A stretch of 57,474 nucleotides of DNA from Saccoglossus kowalevskii (lineage: Eukaryota; Hemichordata; Enteropneusta; Harrimaniidae): positions 199,798 through 257,271 of the forward strand of contig NW_003140313.1 of assembly GCF_000003605.2 (NCBI RefSeq), read 5' to 3'. The stretch's first letter is position 1. The number at the start of each line of letters is the position of its first letter. Positions 20,943 to 31,500 of the stretch are shown here, one piece after another. The notes below the pieces were generated by a model that did not search any database, had not been told where the DNA came from, and saw nothing but the letters and a program-made list of their open reading frames with translations. Made by a program: the position numbers and the translations under genes.

Positions 20943-22298
20943 GTAAGTATGGTTTTTTACGTCCTAATGTTGTTCCAGTGAAATTTCTTCTTGAATTTAC
21001 TATATTTACAGCATTGTCGACTGAAATGAGAAATGCGCCACAATTTGCAACACCGTCGTCCGATCAGCTGTGTGATGTCACAGCGTGCGTGTACATAGCT
21101 ATGTAGAAAACTGACCGATGACTCCCCGATAGGCGAAATAAATATCAGGAGCAGATGTTAGTTGAGTTTAGATGGTCCAGTGGCAAGGAATATTCGTATA
21201 TTCATCTGATCTCGATATTAGAAGAAAAACATGGTACCTGTTCAATCCTTTTCAGTGTGCATTGAGCATTGTCGTTTACCACGCCCTCTTGCGGTCGACT
21301 GCTAAAAAAAATATGAATATTTAACAACCATTTAAAAATAAATAAAAACATGTGTGTATTGATTTGGGAAATCAAATTGACCAAAATCTTTTGATTTCAT
21401 TATTTTAGTGATACTACAGCCCATTCTCATTCCCAGAGTTCCTTGCGATTAAATCACCGAAAGTATCTCTGCCACCACACACCGTCATTTTGTGGTGAAA
21501 TACCACAAGACTTTTACCAAGCGTGTCATTTGCGTATTTTTGTTTTTAGAGGGCTCTCATGTTGATTTACTCCTACTGGAAAACAAGATTTAAAATATTT
21601 TATCAATAGCTGATAACGATTTTTTCGTAAATGTACTGTCACGGGTGAAATAGTTATAATTTACAAAAGAAAATAATTTCATCTCGGAATAACGGTTACT
21701 AAGGTGTTACTCGGTTCATCAAACTGACCGTCCTGTCGTTTGCCAGACAAAGAAATATAAAAAAACGATTGCACTGTCACATCGTTTGTGTTACAGAAAG
21801 GAAAAAAAAAACCTAACTTTGAAAACGGTCAGTATATGCAAACAACGTGTACGCATTCGTCAGGTTCGAAAATCAAACACCTGCATGGCAATGTTTTGGT
21901 GGGCGTCTTTGAAAGTAGTACCACTGTGACGCATCGACAAGCATAAGATCGCGTGGTGGCAGAGATATATTCATAATAGAACTCTGCCTGGGAGATTGAC
22001 TACAGCCATCAGAATTTCATTTTGTTAAATATGATAAGTCGTATCATATTGTTTGCACCAACATAAAATGTTTTACTCAAAATTATTCATATCTCTAATG
22101 TATCTCATTTTTAAAAAAATCTGTAACTTTAATTTCTGTCAAGGAATAATAATTTGTTTACTATTTCTAAATTTTTCTCTTTATTTGCAGCAGCTCATAA
22201 GTGAGAATATAACTGGATGAAACTGGATTTAACTGGTCTATTGTGAAGCTATCGGTCAGCACCAACTGTAACTAGTCTGCTATAGATAAAGCATTGCT

Positions 22299-23216
22299 AT
22301 GGCCCAATCTAGAATCTTCAGGCCATCAGGACCTGCTGAGATTGTGCGATCTAACCAGAAGGATGGGTTTTATATCAGTTACATGCGTGGTAGTCTGGCC
22401 AATATTTTCCAAACTTTTGCTGGTGCTCGTGCCTGGATGCAGTGGCGCAAAGAAATAGATGTATCAGCTGACTTGGCCTATTTCTTACTGACAACAGTAG
22501 CTGGGTACCAAACTCTTGGGGAGGAGTACTGTAATATCGTTCAAGTGGACCACACCGGAAGAGCGATCCCTTCACGTTCCCGAAGACTTGCTCACGTACT
22601 GCTGCAAATTGGAGTGCCTTATGTCATTGACCAAGCACTGAAATTTGTGCACAACCACATCAATACAGTGCGTACCATGCTGGGACTCTCAGACAAAGTC
22701 ACCAACATGATATTACAGTGCATACCTGTCTTGCGTACCAGCGTGACATATGTTCATCGCTTTCATTTAGCGTTATTTTATTTGCAAGGACTATTTTATC
22801 ATGTGGCAAAAAGAGTTGTGTCTGTTCGATACCTGTTAGTACGTGCAGGTATATCCCCCGATGTCTACAGGTCCAGTTACAGCCTTCTTGGCATGCTCAC
22901 CTTAACGCAGTTAACATTAACTTTACTATGGCAGCTGTATACAAACTTCGTAAAACCAGGGGTATTATTTCGAAGCAAAGTCAGTGATTTGAACATCCCA
23001 TCATCAGATAACTCGGAAACTGAGGAAGTGTATTTGGATCCAACAAAACGATGTTCTTTGTGTCTAGAGAGCAGAAAGAGTTCCACTGCAACGCCGTGTG
23101 GACACATGTTTTGTTGGACTTGCATAACTGAGTGGTGCCTGGCAAAACCTGAATGTCCACTATGTAGGGAAACTTTCCAACTCTCAAGACTAGTATGTCT
23201 ACAACATTTTGAATGA
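22299..23216 (+). CDS. PEX10: PEX10, peroxisome biogenesis RING E3 ligase
   Basis: This is a 305-aa frame in one exon; human PEX10 is of similar length (about 326 aa) but its gene has several coding exons. The N-terminal Pex2/Pex12-type domain (about 15-225) contains QKDGFYISYMRG, a RAWMQWRKE stretch and TVAGYQTLGEEY, all matching PEX10, plus hydrophobic helices that anchor it in the peroxisomal membrane. The C-terminal C3HC4 RING has all eight zinc ligands: Cys252, Cys255, Cys267, His269, Cys272, Cys275, Cys286 and Cys289, within TPCGHMFCW and ECPLCRE. PEX10 works with PEX2 and PEX12 to ubiquitinate the import receptor PEX5 so that it can be recycled. It is transcribed away from the luciferase-like gene and converges on the lipoprotein gene. 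Confidence 0.97.
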   Translation: MAQSRIFRPSGPAEIVRSNQKDGFYISYMRGSLANIFQTFAGARAWMQWRKEIDVSADLAYFLLTTVAGYQTLGEEYCNIVQVDHTGRAIPSRSRRLAHVLLQIGVPYVIDQALKFVHNHINTVRTMLGLSDKVTNMILQCIPVLRTSVTYVHRFHLALFYLQGLFYHVAKRVVSVRYLLVRAGISPDVYRSSYSLLGMLTLTQLTLTLLWQLYTNFVKPGVLFRSKVSDLNIPSSDNSETEEVYLDPTKRCSLCLESRKSSTATPCGHMFCWTCITEWCLAKPECPLCRETFQLSRLVCLQHFE

Positions 23217-23591
23217 CTACGAGGCACATAAGAATGCTAACATTTTTCCATAAGATCTCCAGCATAAAAATAGTTATTATTTCTGAGAGTAAAAAAAGTT
23301 GTATTTATTTACTCCAATTAGGATCAGGGAGCATTGCAAAGCATTGTGGGTAAGAATATGCTCAGCAAATATTGTGTCACTGTGTTGCCCAAATTGTCAA
23401 CTTATGAGAGGCAAGTCTGTATTTTAAAAACCGGGATACTAAATTCTTAAAATCATGGTCATTATTATAACAGTAATAACACACAATGCATGGTGGTTAT
23501 CATATTATAATTTTTGATAGTGATTTATTCGAGATTTTTGTATTTCAGAATTTAAAGTACATTATGTTTTTGAAATTTATTTACATAGACA

Positions 23592-23597
23592 AATAAA
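23592..23597 (+). terminator. Candidate PEX10 poly(A) signal AATAAA
   Basis: This is a canonical AATAAA, 375 bp past the PEX10 stop. Another AATAAA occurs about 100 bp further. Either would give a 3' UTR of 0.4-0.5 kb, ending before the tandem repeat at 23,736. Confidence 0.5.
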
Positions 23598-23735
23598 ATT
23601 AATGAGTATTGATCAAACTTTATGCAATTTCTCAAGCTACAAATGATGATATAATATTTTCTACAGTTCTCGGCGCTGTACTTTTTATGAATAAATATCA
23701 ATTTTATATTCAACTTTCTGGGGTTTTGTTTTCCT

Positions 23736-24027
23736 GTAATGAGAATAAGCTACCAATCGGTCTCAATTTTCACTGTCCTAGGGGGTTTGATTCTATTTGT
23801 TTGTAATACATTTGTTGGTCTCACCACACTGTAATGAGAATACTATAAGCTACCAATCGGTCTCAATTTTCACTGTCCTAGGGGGTTTGATTCTATTTGT
23901 TTGTAATACATTTGTTGGTCTCACCACACTGTAATGAAAATAAGCTACCAATCGGTCTCAATTTTCACTGTCCTAGGGGGTTTGATTCTATTTGTTTGTA
24001 ATACATTTGTTGGTCTCACCACACTGT
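23736..24027. repeat. ~96-bp tandem repeat, three copies
   Basis: Three consecutive copies start near 23,736, 23,831 and 23,932 with GTAATGA(G/A)AATA and include AAGCTACCAATCGGTCTC and a CCTAGGGGGTTTGATTC core. They are almost identical over more than 85 bp; the middle copy has a short insertion (ACTAT). Near-identity suggests recent expansion. The array lies between the converging PEX10 and lipoprotein genes. Confidence 0.9.
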
Positions 24028-25501
24028 CCTGGGGATCGAGGTCAGAGTTACACGTGATCAGTTATAATACTGTATATACATGTATTGCTGTTCTGAAAAT
24101 ATACATCCCAAAAATGATGAAAAATGTCTTCTTTCATATTGCTTTCAATGATTTTTATTTTGTCGTCTTTTCTAAAACCTTCCAAAATCAGATTTCTTCA
24201 TTTTGTAACAATATCTGTAGTTTTGTATTTCGGGTGAATATTTAATCCAAACTGATCACAATTTACTTAACCCCTGATGAAATTATTCAAATGAATAACA
24301 ATAAGAAAAGATTTGTTTCGAATGACAGAACTTTCATACTTTGTCACTGAAGTCATGACTTTTATTAATTTGTTGTATTCTGACCGATTCATTTCAAATG
24401 GAAATATGAGTGGGGTACATATACACTGTATGTATAAATGACAGTGGGGTGTTGCGAGGGAATAGCTCAGTCAACAAAGTAGGGTGTTGCGAGTCACTCT
24501 TGTTTCCATGGAAACAAGAATTATTATACTGTTTACCATAGAATTGTTAACTATTCCTGTTAAAAATGCCTAACCTTTTGAGAGACGTAATTTTTCATGC
24601 ATAAAGTTTGTTGCAATGTATTGCGCATTTTTATGTATTTTCCAATAATTTATTTGGTAATTTTGAACCAAATAATCTCTTTGGCTGCAGGTCTTGGTCA
24701 AATTAAAAAAAAAAAACAGAAAAAAAACATGTTTATTCAATGTCAGGTGATATTTCACTGGCATTCATTAGTTTAACGTGTCGTTGTTTTGGTGCAGCGC
24801 ATGTTCGAAAATTATGTAAATGTACAATGTAATGCACAATACAACAGCAAGTGTCGATTTCAAACATCAGCTATCACATATGCTCATGTTCAAATTTCAA
24901 ATTAATAATAACGATTGACAACTATGGCAGGACTTTTAAACAACAAGGAAAGACAAGCACTAGAAATGGGACATATTTTACATTCAGAATTCTATTTATT
25001 GTTATTTCAATAAATAAGTAAGATCAAGTTGTTGTTTTTTTGTATGGATCTTCCAACATAAGGTAAACTAATATATAAGTTAAATAGTAAGACTTAGACA
25101 TGACTTTCACAGTGTTCAAAAATCCTGCTTGTAAGCTTATAAGACTAAAGAAGACAACACAAATTCCAGTTAGTATAATGCTATAGTTGTTGCATAATTG
25201 CATTGCTTTTAATCATAACACCCAAATATCAACAAAAGGTAGAAATAGAACTTTTGTCAGAATAGAAAGTACAAGGAAATCCTAAACTAATTTTTTTTTT
25301 TTTTAATGTTTAGGGGTAGGGGGAATAAAAAAAGTTCTCTAAAATACCCTTTTCCAATTAAACAGAAGAAACTAAATTCCTGAAACAAGTTTCAGTGTAA
25401 ATTTTTTTCAGTTCAAAACTATTTTTTTTTTTTTCAATTTGTGTGTATAACATTGTGCGATGATATTAAACCCAAGTATTGTTCTTTAATTTATAGTGAA
25501 A
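24028..25501. other. Convergent intergenic region and lipoprotein 3' UTR
   Basis: On the leftward strand AATAAA at 25,000-24,995 is the most likely poly(A) signal of the lipoprotein gene, giving a 3' UTR of about 500 bp. Poly(A)/poly(T) runs lie near 24,702, 25,291 and 25,422. 24,780-24,840 carries a diverged copy of the SINE-like piece at 12,843-12,902. No further gene is seen. Confidence 0.5.
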
Positions 25502-28500
25502 TTATAGACGCTGCTTGATGATACCGTCCAATTTCTTGACTGGTCCAACGTACTGGTAGGCTGGTCCCCTTTCACTTGGTCCCAACTAAAAAAATAAAAT
25601 AAATAGAAGCTCTGTTATAACCTGTAGAAAATCACTATGGAATTCACGTTAAATTCATCAAAAATCAGTGAAAATAAATTCCATACAAAACGCTCAAAAT
25701 GCCTTTCCAGCGAAAATAAAGTATTCCACAGTATTATTTTTTTGCATTACATTTATAGCAGTGATATTAAATTTATCTAATTAGTATTGAAAAATGTACC
25801 TACAAATTTACAATCTTGGACAATAATTATGATTTTTTTAATAATACAATTACCACCTTTATTCTATTAGAAGCTCATCTCCAATAAAAACACACGTAAA
25901 TAATCAATGCATATAACAGTAAACTGGATCATTACATCTTTTGATCATAGACACACTTTTGTGTAAGCGTATGCGCTACTAATAGAGCAAATATGGTAAC
26001 ACATTTTAAAATCAAAATGGCTACCACAAGTAGGACTCAATGCTATCGGGAAATCACAAAATTATTGTTTCCAGGGCAACAAGTTCTGGTAATTTATTTG
26101 ACAGAACTTTTTAATCAGCAAAATACAATAATGCTTTTAAATTTTTATTGTCTATCTTCAAGTTTAACCTTTTCACCCTTAGTTCCCTCTTTTCATCACA
26201 AATTCATACAATTGTCCTGTTTATAGTCTGCACTTTCCTTTAGAAGACTGGGAAAAAAAGCCACATTTTTTGACTAAAAACTGAAAATTGACTCAAATTT
26301 TGTCTGTTGACTCCAAAATTAGGGTTCATTTTCAGAAATATTGAAAAGGTAGAAGTATGCAAAACTGGACATGAATGGATATGAAACTCAAGTGTGCTGA
26401 TGAGTTGGACTTACATTGGTTATTCTGATTGGTGTTGGTTCTTCACATGGACGACATACAGAGGTACCCATATCGTGTTCGTCTACAACGCATTCACAGA
26501 TCTGGCATGGAGATGGTTTGCTGGTGAACACCATACGTGGACAGAAAACATCTGAGAAGGATTTCTCTTTCATCATGTTGCTATCAAAGACAGTGCCATT
26601 GGTTTCCTGTGCCAATCTGGTACACTGGTTTTCATCGCCATGGATGAAGTCGCGGAACTCCTTGGAGCCATATGGGTTGTTGATGTCCTTGCTGCTGAAA
26701 ACAGCTCTAACGTCATAACCTGAATTACAAAACCGGAAATTAGTTTACGTTAATCTCAGTAAATATATCCTGTATTACTTGATGTATAAGAAAGTAAATT
26801 AAGTACACTGAAGCAGACATGATTCACAAACTTACCGTAAACCATAGCGGTCATGCTAGCTTTCTTGATACTGAAGCCATTGTCGGACAAAATGTGGAGA
26901 CTGATGCCTTGTTTTTTGAGTATGCTAGAAATCTCATCGTAAGATATGGCAGATGATCTACAGTCGGAGCAAGTCAGGAGGATGATACTCTTGGCAACGC
27001 CGGTACGGAATGGATAACTTGCAGCTTTACGCAGAGCAAGGAATGTATCATTGTTCTTGGAGTTTTCGGAGAAGACCAGACTGTCACTTCCAAGGATGAA
27101 CTTGCGTCCCTTATTGAAGAGCTTGGAATCGATGGTGTGAGAGTGTTCCTTGGAGTGAACGTGATCACCGCCATAACCAACTAAACCAAAACGGTTGTCT
27201 TGAAGACCTATGATAGAAACAAACAATAACATGATATTGACATTTGTATCATGCTCTGAGGATTTATTTCTACATTCTAGCAAGTAGACATGTATTGACC
27301 TTTGCTATATAGTCTATTACAAACTAAATATATCATTTGTCCAAGCATGACTTACCTTGGCTCTTAAATTCAGCTTCAATCTTACGAACCAACTCGTGAA
27401 GATTTTCAGCGCTGTCTTTGTTGCAAGATTTCTCTTCAACTACGAAAACGACATCGGCAGATTTGGGTACATTCATTTCACCCTCAGTCAGCTTAATCTT
27501 TTCGTTCTTGTGGAAGACATCACCAAGAGGTTTCTCGCAGCTAACTGGAATATAAATCAAATGATACCCAGTGACACACTACATTGATGGACCAACTGCA
27601 AATTTAAGAGGAGCTGTATGATCATAACAAACTGAGCTCAAGTTAGATGCAGTAACAAATCTACATTTTCCAATTGATCAGCGAGTTTACCTACCGCAGT
27701 TCTTTGGCATGTAGACAGGCACATTGTTCATCTTGCATTCGTGGATGTAGGCAGCAGCAGAAGTACATGGAACAGATTCAATATCAGCAACGTTCTTAGA
27801 GTCGCACAAGTCATTCATGCACATTTCCATAAATGGTTCTGGGTTAACCTGCAAAGAATTGAATTACCGGTAAACGTGATACTTTCAAATACAGACAAAT
27901 TCTAGAGCAACAGACCGAGAGATCTAGAGATAAAGTGATAATTTCATAATCACTAATTTGATATCTAAGTTTAAAGATGACAGGATGAAAATTGTCTGAA
28001 AAAATGGGCGACAGGCTTAGTATATATTTTACAAATAATGATATAAATTTTCATGTAATTTCACTATTTTGATATTTCTTGCATATTCATCATGTTTTAC
28101 TTTGACGGTTTTGCGAGTTTTATTGTAATATTACATTTTCATTGAAAATTATGAAAATTAGATCAATGAATGAATATTGTATTTACAGTAAGGGCAGTAC
28201 AGTGGAATATATATATACTTACAATTCCGAAGCACAATCTCAGGGGAGAGGTAAGGTTCTTGAACAGATTCTCACACAGTTCTTTCTTTGGATTACGACT
28301 CATGTTCTCACATTTACTGGCCCTATTTCTGTGGCTGCTGCACTGCCTGCCGACTTCCCAGCTACGAGCCAGATCTTCAGCGGTATCAGTAATACTGCGG
28401 TAAGAGGTAAGGAAGTCGTCCACTTTCTCGTTGTTGTAGGTTCCGAAAAGACCTGCTGTCTTTCCGTAGTACCATCCAGAGGTGGTCACAGTGCAGAAGT

Positions 28501-31500
28501 CACGGGGAAGATTGCATACAACAGTGACTCCATGTTCGTTGTGTACACGGACGGTACTTCCTTCACGGGTGATGGTTGTGTTCTTGTGTTGGATTGGCAA
28601 CTCAACTGGGGTATCTGCCACATTCACCTGCCACGAGAATGAAAACAGAGACTTCGTTAAGAGAAATGATTCAGCAAATTAGTGTCGCAAAAAAATTTAG
28701 AAAAAGTTTACAGAGCAGGACTTGAAGCAATTGATATAATCTCTATGTGTAGTGTAAATGTAGATATCAAATATGGTTTTCATGGTTAAAATAAGTAATT
28801 TAATCATCGGACAAAGAGTTAATGTGTGCTCCAATGCACTGAAATAATCATTCAAATATCTATCTGCTGTAAACCTCAAGAAATCACAGGTAATGTCCAT
28901 TTTCAAGTATGGCTAATTTCAGAAAAATTGCTAGTTATTTGGTGCTTGGGATGATGACCAAGCAAACTGAGAACCAACTCTGAAAAGTCTCTAAGTTGAT
29001 AAAAGCCACTGAATTATCATGAAACATCCATACAAAAAAACAGAAAATGTAGTATTATTTGTGAATACTTACAGAGAAGTCTGGGAAGATTTCAATTTCC
29101 TTGCCTTGGGTGATGACTGTTATGGATTTCTTCACTACTTTTGGACTATCGCGGTCATAGTTGACAATAACGGTGAAGTTACCATCAATGAAATCACGGG
29201 CTAAAACGTAGCTACAAGCACCAGCATATTCATAGAACTTCTTGTCGAAAGTCATGTAGTGTTGTTTTCCAACGATCATGGCATGAGCTGTAACAACGAT
29301 TAAATAATCTGGTTAGGCACGATACTTTAAAACAGCAAACGCAGACAGGCAAGTTGGCATGTATATAAAAGAAATTATACACAAGTTTGCACTGCAAATA
29401 CCAAATTTTATTAGTACGGTGCTATAGAACCTGTGCTCACACAATACATATATGATCGCAACAAGTCATTTTTTCATGACCAGTATTCAAAAAATGCTAC
29501 GTTTGTTTTTATATGTGAGCATCTACCAGATATGTGCTTCTGATTGAGCAAATAAAGTTGTCAATTTTGAGGTGTACTTTGTGAATGTATTTAACTCACA
29601 ATTTGATTATAAGCCTGGGAGGTCTGCCATTATAATAAAATTTACATTACAACTTACTTTTGAAGGGTGGGATCCAGTTGAAGACATCTAAAGTTGGCTT
29701 GAAAGTGTAGAAAAATTGATACAAGTCAATGTCACCCAGACCAGATAAATAGCAAGAGGAGACTGCATCGGATAAATCTTCTGGCAAGGTTTCGAATGAA
29801 CGGATTTCTACTGGCAGTGGGATGGTGACAAACAGGTTACCATTCTCTGGCTCAAACTTGATGTATTTTTGTCTGTACTGCTTGATGTCAGTCAACATTC
29901 CCAGACCTTTAGTCAAGGTTTCATTCATTGCTCTCTTGATATTCTCCTCAACATTCCAGTATTTCACGGCCCATTTAGCCTGCCACAATAATAAACAAAG
30001 TAATCTTCATTCAAAGCTCTCTTTCTCAAAAAAAAATCAAATCTATGTTATCGATAGATAACCAACATGTCAAGATCACGATTCAACTCAGAACCAACAA
30101 ATTTTACTTTAATTCTATTCACAAAATAAATGCGTATCATTTTTTTATCATTTTTTTTTACAAAATTTAGATGAGGACTTGTAGCCATTAGAAAAATTCA
30201 TAAATACACAAAAGAATCTGGCACTGAAATAGGCCATATGCATGACCTCCAAAAGGTCACACATCCTGGTACTTTCTAGGGGTACAAATTCACTATCAGT
30301 TCAAATTTAATTATTATTTTCTCACAAAAATGCAAGCAGTTATCTTTGAAATTCAAAAACAGTTAAACATCGTAAAAATTGATGTAAATTATTGGAAATT
30401 GTTGCTGTGAAGGAACAAAATACCCCCTGAAAGTACCAGGATGTGTGACCTTTAGGGGTTATGCATAAGGCAAATTTTGACAGCCAATATAATAATATTC
30501 AAAGGCATATTAAGCAGTTACACGAAAGCTCCTATATAAATATTTACGTACAGAAGTCTAAGTTTCACGCAAGATTTCTGTGAGCAAATATATAACAAAT
30601 TCATTACGATTTACATACCTCCTCAAGAACAATATAAGGCACCTCCTTCAGTTCCAGAAGAGAAACAATTTCTTCATATTCTGGCATTCTCTTGATCTCC
30701 TCAATTTTTCTGAGGGCACTGTAGTAGATTTCGTCATACTTTTCTTTGGATTCATCCACCCAGCTCTTGATGGTGCTTTCTTCCCAGCGACGTTCGATAG
30801 AGTTTCTTGCATCCTCAATATAGTAGTTCCATTTCTGTTTATATAATTGGTAGGTCACCTTTGCGCTTCTCTTGTACTCTTCAAAAATCTCTCTGGCTTC
30901 CTGCTTGAGCTCTTCAATACGAACTGTGAAGACATAGCAACAGTTTGACAGTTTGCACTGGTAAAAAGAGGCCTAAAATGAACTGTTAAAAAAGGTAGCA
31001 CAGATGCATTCGTGTGGATGGGGTGATTAAAATCCCCCAAAGACAGATCGTTCGGGATTTAGCTTTTACACTCTGTTGGAGATGTGCTTCTAATGGAACA
31101 TGTATATGCATATGATTTTCAGCCCCACTTATAGTCTTCTACACAGTGAAGAACAGTGGGAACATACTTGAAATTTGTATGGGTACAAACTGGTCTAAAC
31201 TGGTATATCAAGAATGATTATGCACTTACTAGTCATTCTATTGTATTTATCTTTAATCTGATAAAACTTGGTTCTGTCCAGCCCCTCGTATTTCTCCTTG
31301 AGTGTACGTCTGACATCTTCCCACTTTCTTTCAATCTTTTCTCTAAGCTCGTCCCATTTATCTCCCAATTTCTGTTTATATTCGATGTATCTGATTTTCA
31401 TGTCCATCTTGGTTTCTTCGTATTGACGTCTCATCTTCTCAACCATTGGTTTAACATCACTGTAGTATCTCTCCATCAGATCTCTCTTCACATCATCCAA

